Positions 9,535 through 18,332 of a stretch of 64,000 nucleotides of DNA are shown in pieces (position 1 is the first letter of the stretch; each line of letters begins with the position of its first letter). The stretch is from Clostridium sp. C2-6-12 (GTDB lineage: Bacteria > Bacillota > Clostridia > Clostridiales > Clostridiaceae): assembly GCF_009928485.1 (NCBI RefSeq), contig NZ_JAABNP010000019.1, positions 1 through 64,000 on the forward strand. Direction: 5' to 3'. The position numbers and the translations under genes are program-made. The notes under the pieces are model-generated. The model searched no databases. It was not told the origin of the DNA and saw only the letters and a list, made by a program, of their open reading frames with translations.

Positions 9535-10614
9535 TTACTTGCTTGGTCTTTTATCTTGTGGTACATTTTTATATACATCTTCAAACTTTTGGAATCCATC
9601 TTTAATAACAGTATCTTTCATATTATCAGCAGTAACTGCAATTGGAGTAAGCAACACTGAAGGAACATCCTTTTGACCATTGTTAGTTACACTTCCATTA
9701 GTGTCTATATTTTCACCTTTAGCCATTTTTACAGCCATTTCAGCTGCTTTTGCAGCAATATCCTTAATAGGTTTGTATATTGTCATTGTTTGAGTTCCCT
9801 CTACAACTCTTTGACATCCTGCTAAGTCAGCATCTTGTCCTGATATCGAAATCTTTCCTGCTAAATTTTGTGCTTGCAATGCTTGAATTGCTCCTCCAGC
9901 AGTACTGTCATTTGAAGCAACAACTGCATCTATTTTATTGTTATTAGCAGTTAATGCATTTTCCATGATCTTTAAAGCTTCTTCAGCTGACCAGTCTTTT
10001 GCCCATTGGTCTCCAATTATTTTTATATCACCCTTATCTACGAAAGGCTTAATAACATTCATTTGACCTTGTCTAAATAATTTAGCGTTATTATCAGTTG
10101 GTGAACCACCCATCATAAAATAATTACCTTTTGGTGTTTTATCTACAATAGCTTTTCCTTGTAATTCTCCAACCTTAACATTATCAAAAGAAACATAATA
10201 ATCTAAATCACTATTTGTAATTAATCTATCATAAGCTAAAACTTTAATTTTATTTTTGTGAGCCTCTTCAACTATTGGTGCTATCGACTCTCCGTTGTGT
10301 GGTATTACTACTAAAACATTTACACCTTGAGATATTAAATTTTCAGCTTGAGACATTTGTGTTGGATCATCTCCATTTGCTGATTGGAATACAACTTCTG
10401 CTCCAAGCTTCTTAGCTTCTGTCTCAAAAATTTCTTTATCGTGTTGCCATCTTTCAAGTCTTAAGTCATCCATACTTACACCGATTTTTATTTTCTTACC
10501 ATCACCAGCAGCTCCTTGTCCACTTGATTTTGAACTACAGCCTGTTAATGCTGAAAAAATTAAAACTCCACTTAATGTAAGACCCAATAGTTTAATCATT
10601 TTTTTTGATTTCAT
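9535..10614 (-). CDS. xylF: Xylose-binding lipoprotein
   Basis: 359-residue periplasmic-binding-protein-fold lipoprotein. The signal peptide ends in lipobox LTGC with the lipidated Cys at 26, then a Ser/Gly linker. The mature part begins KIKIGVSMDDLRLERWQ and includes the family segments DPTQMSQAENLISQGVNVLVVIPHNGE and VVASNDSTAGGAIQAL. XylF captures D-xylose outside the membrane for XylGH. It is first in the xylFGH unit, with AAAGGGGAG before the ATG and a -10 box upstream. Xylose specificity rests on similarity to XylF and on context. Confidence 0.94.
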   Translation of the reverse strand: MKSKKMIKLLGLTLSGVLIFSALTGCSSKSSGQGAAGDGKKIKIGVSMDDLRLERWQHDKEIFETEAKKLGAEVVFQSANGDDPTQMSQAENLISQGVNVLVVIPHNGESIAPIVEEAHKNKIKVLAYDRLITNSDLDYYVSFDNVKVGELQGKAIVDKTPKGNYFMMGGSPTDNNAKLFRQGQMNVIKPFVDKGDIKIIGDQWAKDWSAEEALKIMENALTANNNKIDAVVASNDSTAGGAIQALQAQNLAGKISISGQDADLAGCQRVVEGTQTMTIYKPIKDIAAKAAEMAVKMAKGENIDTNGSVTNNGQKDVPSVLLTPIAVTADNMKDTVIKDGFQKFEDVYKNVPQDKRPSK

Positions 10615-10666
10615 AATTTGTATCTCCCCTTTTAATTCGTTAATGTAAATCTTCTTTACAGTCTTA

Positions 10667-10695
10667 ATTATAGTTTTTTTAGTAAACGTTTCGAA
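10667..10695 (-). promoter_or_regulatory. xylF promoter with weak -35 overlapped by a near-cre palindrome
   Basis: The minus strand has TATAAT (10667-10672) but only TTCGAA at the -35 position 17 nt upstream. That -35 lies inside TTCGAAACGTTTACT (10681-10695), which resembles a cre/LacI-type operator. A good -10 with a poor -35 is what one expects of a promoter needing an activator such as the neighbouring YesN protein. Confidence 0.5.
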
Positions 10696-10836
10696 TAGAC
10701 TGATTTGCTGACTTATAATTTTATTTTGCTTTTTTATAAGAGCAATTTTTTACTATAAGTAATCATCCAATAACCATACATGATCCAAGCTTCTTTGCTT
10801 ATTTTATTTAAAAGGCAAATAACTTTGCTAAATAGA

Positions 10837-10882
10837 AATAATCCAGATCAAATCTTGTTATAAAGATTTGATCTGGATTATT
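10837..10882 (-). terminator. 20-bp perfect terminator after yesN
   Basis: The arms at 10837-10856 and 10863-10882 are perfectly complementary over 20 bp with a 6-nt loop. T-rich sequence follows on both strands (TTTCTATTT on minus). It separates the sensor operon from xylF. Confidence 0.85.
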
Positions 10883-10933
10883 TTGTTAATTAATTACGTT
10901 CTAGTAATTTTTTGCTGTATTTATTATGCTAAA

Positions 10934-12277
10934 TTAAATAATTTCATTTTCATTTATTATTTTGTAGTTAGCTGGACTTATTCCTTCATATTTTTTAAAC
11001 ACCTTACTAAAATAATTAGGATCATTATATCCAACCTTAAAGCAGACTTCTTTAACATTCATTTCTCCAGTTGAAAGTAACTCCTTAGCTACATCTATTC
11101 TGCATTTATTTATATAATCTGAAAAATTTGTTCCTGTAACTTCTTTAAAAGTCCTGCTAAAATAATATACACTTAAACCAAAATTACCTGCAACTTTTTC
11201 CTGCTCTAATTCAGATGCAATATTTTCTTTAATATAATCCTTTACATCATCAAATAATTTTAGCTTTATCTTATTAATATTCTTGTTTTTATTATCTTTT
11301 CCATCTGTTATTTTGCTTTCATTTATAAACTTATCTTGAAGCATATTTTCATCAATATCATTTATATGAATAATATTAACATTATCAGAATTGTATACTA
11401 AACACTTAGTAGCTTGTCTATACGATTCAACTATTTGTTCTACAGAATTATAAATTTCTCCAAGACCAGCTCTAATTGAAATGTTGAATCTTTTCTTTAT
11501 TTCTCTTCTTAAATTAAAAGCTAAATCAATCTCAAAATTTTTAAAGTCTTCTGTATCTTCATTTTCTATTTGAATAAAATAACTTAATTCTTCGTAGAAC
11601 ATATAATTTCCTATACACTTATACTTTCTATTAATATACTCCTTAATATAATCTCCTATCCTCATTTTAATTTGGTCTTTTTCATTTCTGTTTAAATTTT
11701 CGTAAGCATACTTGTCCTTAATTGATATAACCATAGCATAGCTATTTTCGAAATTCATATCTAAGCATCTTAAATACATTCCATAATCCACACCACTAAG
11801 TTTATCATTTATTATTAAATCGCTTAATTGACTTTCAAGTACAGGTAACAAGGTGTATATTTTTTCTTTATCCTCAATTTGGCTTCTGCGCTTATTTTGC
11901 TCTTTTTTTACAAATTCAATTGCTACAGAAATTTTTTCAATTATCTCTTCCTTTGAAAAAGGCTTTAAAAGATATTCTTTTACATTAATCTTCACAGCTT
12001 CCTTTGCAAAATCAAAATAGTCATAGGCAGTTAATATGATGCTATATAGATTTGGTAAACTTACAGTCATTTCTTTTAATGCCTGAATCCCATCTATTCC
12101 AGGCATTTTTATGTCCATTATAGCAATATCTGGTCTAATACTTTCAGATAATTCTATAGCTTCTCTTCCATTTCTAGCTTCATATACCTGCAGCTCATGA
12201 GAAAAATTCTCACTTATTATATGTTTAACAGTTTCTCTGTCATATTTTTCATCTTCAGCAAGTAAAATTTTTATCAT
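10934..12277 (-). CDS. yesN: YesN-type response regulator of the xylose three-component system
   Basis: 447 residues. The receiver domain has an acidic pocket at residues 8-10 (AEDE), phospho-acceptor D55 in IMDIKMPG and K105 in LLKPF. A long linker follows. A C-terminal AraC-type double helix-turn-helix about residues 350-445 ends in VCFKVGYNDPNYFSKVFKKYEGISPANY. Its gene abuts the kinase gene (stop and start share a base), so they are translationally coupled. The same gene set in C. beijerinckii activates xylFGH in response to xylose; I infer the same job here from order and domains. Confidence 0.92.
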   Translation of the reverse strand: MIKILLAEDEKYDRETVKHIISENFSHELQVYEARNGREAIELSESIRPDIAIMDIKMPGIDGIQALKEMTVSLPNLYSIILTAYDYFDFAKEAVKINVKEYLLKPFSKEEIIEKISVAIEFVKKEQNKRRSQIEDKEKIYTLLPVLESQLSDLIINDKLSGVDYGMYLRCLDMNFENSYAMVISIKDKYAYENLNRNEKDQIKMRIGDYIKEYINRKYKCIGNYMFYEELSYFIQIENEDTEDFKNFEIDLAFNLRREIKKRFNISIRAGLGEIYNSVEQIVESYRQATKCLVYNSDNVNIIHINDIDENMLQDKFINESKITDGKDNKNKNINKIKLKLFDDVKDYIKENIASELEQEKVAGNFGLSVYYFSRTFKEVTGTNFSDYINKCRIDVAKELLSTGEMNVKEVCFKVGYNDPNYFSKVFKKYEGISPANYKIINENEII

Positions 12278-13752
12278 TAATTACCCTCCCCTACTATCGG
12301 TATTTTTAAATATACTTTTGTTCCAATACCCTCTTGGCTTTCTATTTTAAACATATCCTCTTTATCATATAAATATCTAAGTCTCTTTTCAACTATATTT
12401 ACCCCAAGTCCAGTAGTATGTCCAGTATGCTTTTTTTCATAATTATAATTATTTATCTTATCTAAAATATCTTTCGGAATTCCAACTCCATCATCTTCTA
12501 TAATTACATTGCACAAACCATTTTCATCTTTTATTCTAATATCTATTTGTCCACCTTCCTCTTTTGACTCTATGCCATGAATAAATGCATTTTCAACTAA
12601 GGGTTGTATAGTCATACCTGGAATCTTAACCTTTCTCATATCCATATTAACCTCTAAATTAAATTTCACCCTGTCTTCAAATCTGCATTCCTGTATATAA
12701 ATATAATCTTTAACAATATTTATTTCTTCTTCTAAAAGTGCATTTCTATTCATGCAGCTTAAAGAATATCTTAAAATATTTGATACTGACTTAATTAATC
12801 TGCTTGTTGTTGATGCATTTTCCATAATTGCTGTAGCATTAACACAATTTAAAGTATTGAATAAAAAGTGTGGGTTTATTTGAGATTGAAGTACTTTAAG
12901 ATCAAATTCTTTTAAAGCATTTTCGTATTTGAGATTTTTCATTTCCTCTTCTTTTAATTTTTTCTCTAAAATAAGCTTTTCACTTATTGAACTAATAAGC
13001 TCTTTTATATCCTTTATCATAGTATTAAAAGCATTTGTAAGTACATCTAATTCATATATATCAGTTTTATTTCCTTCATAGTATTCAAATAATCCTTTAG
13101 AAACTTTATTTGAAGCTTCAACAATTCCTTTTAATCCTTTAGATATGTTTTTAATAAAGCCCATAGCATAAATTACACATACAGATAATATTAAGACAAG
13201 ATAAACCGTTAAAAATCCATAAATAGCATTGCTGTTTTGGTTTAATTCTTTGTAAGCTACACTATTAGTTTCTAAATAATTTTGCATAAGAGCAGATGAA
13301 TATATATTGCAATACGATGCAATATTTTTAGCTGCTATAAAATCATCATAATAAAAAATATAACCTTCTTTATTTTCATAAGCTGAAATTGTTTTTCCAG
13401 AATTTTCTTTAAAAGAACTTAAGGTATTTTCTAAATCCCTTAATATGTACTGGCTTTTATTATCCCCTTCATATTTTAAAATTTGAATTTTATTTTGAGC
13501 ATAATATATTTCCTTATTATAGATTTCTTTATTTTTTTCATTTCCACTTAATATATATTGGTTGAAATTATCTAAAGAATTATCAATATTTTGTTTTATT
13601 TCATTTGCCATAAGCATATTGTTAAGCATATCCGAATATCGATTTTCAATTTTTCTACTCATTCCCAAAGAAATAATATTACAAACACCTATTGGAATAA
13701 TAAGACAGATAACAAACAAAATGAATTTACTATTTAATGTTTTTATCTTCAT
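12277..13752 (-). CDS. lytS: LytS/YesM-type sensor histidine kinase
   Basis: 491 residues. TM1 is about 9-30, an extracellular helical region about 31-177, TM2 about 178-200, then a HAMP-like segment. The His_kinase domain has H295 in QSQINPHFLFNTLN as the expected phosphorylated residue. The ATP-binding domain shows VENAFIHG (N box), EDDGVGIP and GLGVNIVEKRL. It overlaps the upstream binding-protein gene by 4 nt. The partner binding protein is thought to bind xylose and dock on the extracellular part, as in the described XylFII-LytS pair. Confidence 0.92.
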   Translation of the reverse strand: MKIKTLNSKFILFVICLIIPIGVCNIISLGMSRKIENRYSDMLNNMLMANEIKQNIDNSLDNFNQYILSGNEKNKEIYNKEIYYAQNKIQILKYEGDNKSQYILRDLENTLSSFKENSGKTISAYENKEGYIFYYDDFIAAKNIASYCNIYSSALMQNYLETNSVAYKELNQNSNAIYGFLTVYLVLILSVCVIYAMGFIKNISKGLKGIVEASNKVSKGLFEYYEGNKTDIYELDVLTNAFNTMIKDIKELISSISEKLILEKKLKEEEMKNLKYENALKEFDLKVLQSQINPHFLFNTLNCVNATAIMENASTTSRLIKSVSNILRYSLSCMNRNALLEEEINIVKDYIYIQECRFEDRVKFNLEVNMDMRKVKIPGMTIQPLVENAFIHGIESKEEGGQIDIRIKDENGLCNVIIEDDGVGIPKDILDKINNYNYEKKHTGHTTGLGVNIVEKRLRYLYDKEDMFKIESQEGIGTKVYLKIPIVGEGN

Positions 13753-14729
13753 TTTCTATCATCTCCTTGTTTATAAGTATTAATATTTTCCTTATTAACC
13801 ACCTTTACATCAGTTAATATTTTTTGCTGCTCCTTGGTTTTATTTTGAATTTTATCCATAATAATATTTACAGCTTTATACCCCATTTCATCACTTTTTT
13901 GTACGATTGTTGCTGTAACTAAATCATTATTAATATTTTTTATAGTTTCCTCTAAATCATCAAAACATATAATTTTTACCTTACCCTTATCATTTAGATC
14001 CTTTACTGCTTTAGCTGCTCCAATGCCATCAAGTGCTGAGGTACAAAATAATGCATTTATATTATTATCATTTCTATTTAATATTTTCCTTGTTATTATT
14101 TCTGCTTCAAGAAGCATAGCATCAGAAGAATCTACATCAACAATTTTCAAATTAGAATTTGAAGTAATATAATTTTTAAAACCTTCTACTCTTTCCTTTT
14201 GATTTTTAACTTCTTTACCTCCTATAACAATTGCCACTTTTCCTTCTGTTCCTACCTGCTTAATCATTTCTGCTCCTGCTGCCTGTCCTGCTAAAATGTT
14301 ATCTGTACCAACATAGGCAATTCTATTACTATCTTCTTCATCTGAATCTATAGTTACTACTGGAATACCTTTTTCCATTGCACTATTAATCTTATTTTTA
14401 TACTTTCCTTCTTCCTGAACATATGTAATTATTCCACTTACCTTAGCTGATGTAGCCATTTCAAAAAGCTTTAACCCTTCTTCTGTACTTGCAGTTGTAG
14501 GTCCTAAAAATTCTATTACAGCACCTCTTTCTTTAGCAGCCCTTTCCGCACCTTCTTTTATATTAATCCAATAAGGGTTTGTCTTTATATGAGATATAAG
14601 AACTATTTTAGGTTTAATAGGCTCATTTTCAACTTTTTTATCCCTTAATAAATGTAAAAAATACAAATTACTTCCACAGAAAAGTAAGATTAAAGAAACA
14701 ACTAATGTTATTTTTAAATACTTTTTCAT
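13749..14729 (-). CDS. xylFII: Membrane-anchored xylose-sensing binding protein (XylFII-like)
   Basis: 326 residues. An uncleaved-looking hydrophobic anchor about residues 5-24 is followed by a type I periplasmic-binding domain (PKIVLISHIKTNPYWINIKEGAE; VVTIDSDEED; YVGTDNILAGQAAGAEMI). It lacks a lipobox, unlike the transport XylF at 9535. Being first in an operon with a LytS kinase and YesN, it is best read as the ligand-sensing subunit, not a transporter part. AAGGAG precedes the ATG. Confidence 0.9.
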   Translation of the reverse strand: MKKYLKITLVVSLILLFCGSNLYFLHLLRDKKVENEPIKPKIVLISHIKTNPYWINIKEGAERAAKERGAVIEFLGPTTASTEEGLKLFEMATSAKVSGIITYVQEEGKYKNKINSAMEKGIPVVTIDSDEEDSNRIAYVGTDNILAGQAAGAEMIKQVGTEGKVAIVIGGKEVKNQKERVEGFKNYITSNSNLKIVDVDSSDAMLLEAEIITRKILNRNDNNINALFCTSALDGIGAAKAVKDLNDKGKVKIICFDDLEETIKNINNDLVTATIVQKSDEMGYKAVNIIMDKIQNKTKEQQKILTDVKVVNKENINTYKQGDDRK

Positions 14730-14840
14730 AAAAAAACAAGCTCCTTAGTACTAATTTATTAATTACAAACTTCAAAATAAAGAAAACATTTACAAAAACG
14801 ATTATATTAAACAACTTTTTAAATGTTATTTAACAATGTT

Positions 14841-14869
14841 ATTCTATATTGATTAAACTATTTCGTCAA
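14841..14869 (-). promoter_or_regulatory. Sigma-A-type promoter of the xylFII-lytS-yesN operon
   Basis: On the minus strand, TTGACG (14864-14869) and TAGAAT (14841-14846) have exactly 17 nt between them, about 110 nt upstream of the first ATG. This near-consensus promoter suggests constitutive sensor expression. Nothing else is recognised in the 14730-15052 gap. Confidence 0.62.
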
Positions 14870-15052
14870 CGTTTTTCTATAACTTCAGTATAAAACAGAG
14901 ATTATCTTCACTTTCTTTTACTTAGTTATTCCACTCTTAACTACATTTGGATTTTAGCAAATAAAAAGAATCTGGTTACGCCCAAACTCTTTAATATTTG
15001 CTATTCTTATATTTTTCATACCGTTTCTCTCAATTTAATTAATATCTTCTCT

Positions 15053-15250
15053 TTATCTTAATTGAATTAGGAAATCTGTCCAAACAAGATATAAAATTAT
15101 TAATAAAGGCATAAACACAACTATATAAGCCACTATATGTAACTTTTTCCAAACAGATCTCTTCTCATTTCTAAATTTATATTTAATTAATCTGTTTACA
15201 TATATAGTACTTAATAATGTAACTATTGAAACTATTATTAACGGAATCAA
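15053..15250 (-). CDS. Small two-helix membrane protein
   Basis: About 65 residues with two hydrophobic stretches (about residues 1-16 and 41-60) separated by a basic loop (KYKFRNEKRSVWKK). A GGAGG site lies 7 nt before TTG at 15250 but only 1 nt before the ATG at 15256, so TTG is the better start. I do not recognise the family. The basic loop suggests it faces the cytoplasm. Confidence 0.6.
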   Translation of the reverse strand: MIPLIIVSIVTLLSTIYVNRLIKYKFRNEKRSVWKKLHIVAYIVVFMPLLIILYLVWTDFLIQLR

Positions 15251-15378
15251 ATTCATACCTCCAAAATATTTATATAATTAAAACATTAACGTTTTTACAC
15301 TTGTCTAATATAAATGATTTAAAGTTGTAACCATCATCAAATGTGAAACCAGTTTTAGAAATCATAATAGCTTTTTTA

Positions 15379-15849
15379 TTAGTCAATCATTACAATATCA
15401 AATGCAAACGAAAATTCCTCAGCCGTCTTATTTTCAAAATCAACTTTATACCCAGTTCCATCTTTATAAAAGAAGCCTTGTTTTAATTCTATTTTTACAA
15501 AACACATATTTTCATCACTTTCATTATTGTGCGCAAAATACCAAGGTTCAAATACCTTAATTAATTTTTCTCTGATTCCTTGATTTTCTTCTAATAACGG
15601 ATGTCCAATATTATAAGCCTTTCCACTAAATCTATAAAGTTTATTACATAAGGATATTTCAGAATTCTCTTCAATTTCTTGTACTTTTTGTGACTTTGCA
15701 TAAGAAACAATATAAAAAGCTCCATCATCATAAAAAGTATCTATAAATCTAACCGATGGAACATTATCCTTTGATGTTGCTAATGCAAATTGATAGTCTC
15801 TTGCAAATAATTCCTTTAAAACATTCAAACTTTTTTCGTAGGTGTTCAT
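15379..15849 (-). CDS. Pyridoxamine 5'-phosphate oxidase-family protein
   Basis: 156 residues from the ATG at 15849, chosen because AGGGAAG lies 8 nt upstream; an in-frame ATG at 15867 has none. The split-barrel flavin-binding pattern is visible: YQFALATSKDNVPSVRFIDTFYDDGAFYIVS, then a hydrophobic strand (VKIELKQGFFYKDG). Members bind FMN or F420 and act as small reductases or oxidases; substrate unknown. It is followed across 3-20 nt by a damaged GNAT gene on the same strand. Confidence 0.78.
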   Translation of the reverse strand: MNTYEKSLNVLKELFARDYQFALATSKDNVPSVRFIDTFYDDGAFYIVSYAKSQKVQEIEENSEISLCNKLYRFSGKAYNIGHPLLEENQGIREKLIKVFEPWYFAHNNESDENMCFVKIELKQGFFYKDGTGYKVDFENKTAEEFSFAFDIVMID

Positions 15850-15870
15850 TTTAAATCTTCCCTTCACAAA

Positions 15871-16113
15871 TTAATATTTACTATATAATCTTTTCATATA
15901 ATAACGTTTATGCTCCATAGGACAATCATCTAATACGCCAAAGACCTCATATCCATGTTTTAAGTAAAAGTCTTTTGCTTGAAAATCAAAGGTATCTAAG
16001 TGAAGCAAATTGATATGATTAAAAACGCTTTTCTCAAAATCAGACAACTGACAATTATAATCTAATATCAATTGAGCTTTAGCAATTTCTATAATATCGG
16101 CCTTTATGTTCAT
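15871..16113 (-). pseudogene. GNAT acetyltransferase remnant, apparent deletion chimera
   Basis: 80 codons. The C-terminal half (HLDTFDFQAKDFYLKHGYEV, then YYMKRL) is a typical end of a GNAT acetyltransferase. The N-terminal half (MNIKADIIEIAKAQ, then an LDYNCQLSDFEKS segment) looks like the start of a different GNAT-type protein. The acetyl-CoA-binding motif (R/Q-x-x-G-x-G/A) that should lie between them is missing. The length is about half the family norm of 140-170. I read this as two genes fused by an internal deletion and not as an active enzyme. Confidence 0.65.
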
Positions 16114-16162
16114 GAATTTATCCCATTTATATTTTATACCTAATCTTCATATTACAAATTAT

Positions 16163-16645
16163 TTATTTCTTATCTAATGGTTCTTCAATAAATACTGGCG
16201 AAAATCTATTAGTTTCAATATATTCCATTAATTCTTTATGTATATAAGGTAAATAGTTAATATCTTTTAAACTGGATATTTCTACCCACTTCGGCATGCT
16301 TATTAACTCTTGATTATTAGGATCTACATCTGGTATCGATGGTTGTTTAATATTTTCATCACCCTTTAAAAAGCAACGAAATACAAGGCTTATGCTAGCC
16401 CTTTCTCCATAGATAAAATTACATTTATTAGGTTCATATTCAAGTACATATATCAAATCACCCACAGTGACATCCAAGCCAGATTCCTCAAATATTTCTC
16501 TTACCACTGCTTGTTTAACAGTTTCTCCCGATTCAACACCACCTCCTGGTATATTATAATATTTACCACCACCAAATTCATTTAATAAAATCTTACCATT
16601 ATTAATAACAATACCACGACCACTTACTCTAATATGAAAACTCAT
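16163..16645 (-). CDS. Nudix hydrolase
   Basis: 160 residues. The full Nudix box GGGVESGETVKQAVVREIFEESGL fits GX5EX7REUXEEXGU at about residues 34-56, with flanking beta strands (GRGIVINNGKILLNEF; EYEPNKCNFIYGERASISLVFRCFL). It hydrolyses a nucleoside diphosphate linked to an unknown group. GGAGG-like AGGAAAT precedes the ATG. It stands alone in a run of small stress or modification enzymes; substrate cannot be assigned. Confidence 0.88.
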   Translation of the reverse strand: MSFHIRVSGRGIVINNGKILLNEFGGGKYYNIPGGGVESGETVKQAVVREIFEESGLDVTVGDLIYVLEYEPNKCNFIYGERASISLVFRCFLKGDENIKQPSIPDVDPNNQELISMPKWVEISSLKDINYLPYIHKELMEYIETNRFSPVFIEEPLDKK

Positions 16646-16758
16646 TTTAAATTTCCTCCAATAAAAATAAAAAGTTTATTACACTTTAAAATATAATTTT
16701 GTTTTATCTGGACATTGTGAATTGTATAATTTAATTTTATTATTTTTCAATAAGGTTA

Positions 16759-17328
16759 TTATGACAAACGCTTTTCTTTTACTTGTTCATCAATCCATTT
16801 GTATACATTATTCATTTCTCCTGCATAATCATCATTAATCTCAAAAAATTTAGCATCATTTTTCTTACAGCGTTCTTTGACTTGAGAATGAAATTTAATA
16901 AAATTATCTTTATTCATATAAATATCATCACATTCCCTTTGTTCTATCTCACTTCTATGGTCAACAATTCCTGAATCAAAATGTTTCTCAATATAATCCT
17001 TTGAAAACCCTATATATAAAGCAATTATCTGTTTTAAATAATTAGGTTCAAAATCACTAATATGTTCTGGAGGTAAATAGCACCCTTCGATGATGATATG
17101 CTGTCCATTCTCAATATTGGTCATTATTATCCCTTTTACTATTGGCCATAGTTTATATGTAAGTTCATCATCACCATCAATTGCAGAAAAATCACAATAT
17201 TTACTTCCACGAATCAATCCCATTTTTATATGGTCTATAGACAAATAGGGAATCTTATATTTTTCCAGTAATTTTTGAGCCATCAATGTTTTCCCTGTAC
17301 AACTAACTCCACCAATTAAAATAACCAT
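16759..17328 (-). CDS. P-loop small-molecule kinase, uncharacterised
   Basis: About 189 residues. Walker A GGVSCTGKT lies right at the N-terminus, followed by a first-domain acidic site (YLSIDHIKMGLIRG) and a hydrophobic strand IIIEGCYLPPE. The pattern is like 2-phosphoglycerate kinase or zeta-toxin-like kinases. I chose the ATG at 17328 because GGGAGG is 8-9 nt upstream; longer in-frame starts add an unrelated hydrophobic stretch. Function unknown. Confidence 0.72.
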   Translation of the reverse strand: MVILIGGVSCTGKTLMAQKLLEKYKIPYLSIDHIKMGLIRGSKYCDFSAIDGDDELTYKLWPIVKGIIMTNIENGQHIIIEGCYLPPEHISDFEPNYLKQIIALYIGFSKDYIEKHFDSGIVDHRSEIEQRECDDIYMNKDNFIKFHSQVKERCKKNDAKFFEINDDYAGEMNNVYKWIDEQVKEKRLS

Positions 17329-17610
17329 CTTCATTTCCCTCCCAAAATCAAATAATATAATAAAAATTGAAATCACTATATAAGTCACCAAAATTATTCT
17401 GTAAAGCTTAATTTAAACTACTTTATTAATCTTATATATTTTATTACCTAACTGTACTAAACATATAATTAAAATAGCTTCTATTATAATACCATTTTTT
17501 ATAAATAAGCTCTATATTTACCATTAAATATATAATTCTTTTTATTTAGCCAAACTACTTTACAGCATATAGTAATTTATGATATAAGCAGTTATATAAG
17601 ATGATATCTG

Positions 17611-17763
17611 TTGATAGCTTTTAGGAAAATCAGCTTAAGAAAAAGTATTAATCCTCTTTTAAAGCTTTTTATAATTACATGTATAATATCAAGTTTAGTT
17701 CTACTCATAATTTCCGCTTCCATAAATATTTATCATAATAAAAAATTAATTTTATGTAGCTAA
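17611..17763 (+). other. Possible small membrane peptide or gene remnant (TTG-started, 50 codons)
   Basis: The frame reads a basic stretch (FRKISLRKSINPLLKLF) and a strongly hydrophobic segment, then stops at 17761. This could be the first membrane helix of a lost gene. No good ribosome site is seen, so it may be chance. The rest of 17392-17845 has nothing recognisable. Confidence 0.2.
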
Positions 17764-17845
17764 CAATATCTAAATTTATTGAGATTACAGTAAAACAAAT
17801 TAATAACCATATAATAAATTACCTAATAGACAAGGAGGCGTAAGA

Positions 17846-18188
17846 TTGAAAAAATCTGTAAAGAAATCTATTCTTCTTTCTTTAATAACTGTATTCTTTA
17901 TAATAACTTATATATTTTGTCATTCCACTCCTGAGAGGTCGATAAAGTCATACTTGTTTTTTAACGGTTACTCTGTAAATGCTTTTATAACAGAAGTGTA
18001 CATGTGCAATGATGACTCTTTTGCTGGAAAATACTACTGTAAAAATCCTGGTATAGGACCTGATTCTATAGCAGTAAAAAAAAGTAATTTTGAACTATGG
18101 TATGTTGATCTTCAAAATAGCGGAGGCGGCTGATATCACTAAAGTTTACAATAATTCAAAAGCTACCACAAATAAATCTTCTAAGTAA
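17846..18188 (+). pseudogene. Secreted or membrane-anchored small protein with probable 1-nt frameshift
   Basis: AAGGAGG precedes a TTG start. The first 95 codons give a Lys-rich N-terminus and a hydrophobic signal/anchor (about residues 8-25), then an extracellular part with paired Cys (YMCNDDSFAGKYYCKNPG), ending in GGG at a TGA. Immediately past the stop, another frame continues sensibly (ADITKVYNNSKATTNKSSK) to TAA at 18186. One extra G in the GCGGAGGCGG run near 18120 would explain it. The restored product would be about 114 residues. I do not recognise the family. A sequencing error is also possible. Confidence 0.55.
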
Positions 18189-18227
18189 CGATAATGAATC
18201 TCTAATAAATGATTTATTCTAAAACAC

Positions 18228-18260
18228 AAAAGATGGACATTACTCAATTGTCCATCTTTT
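18228..18260. terminator. Bidirectional terminator between convergent genes
   Basis: AAAAGATGGACA and TGTCCATCTTTT (12-bp perfect arms, 9-nt loop) with A/T runs on both sides, between the plus-strand small gene and the minus-strand gene at 18333. Confidence 0.85.
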
Positions 18261-18332
18261 AAATTTATATAGCTATCTTAATATTCCATTTTCTATATAT
18301 CTATTCTTTTATTTCCTTAATCATTAGCAAAT

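Noticed and set aside
10951-11074. Plus-strand frame with many aromatic residues opposite yesN
   Set aside because: Antisense shadow of the AraC-type HTH coding region; no start signal.
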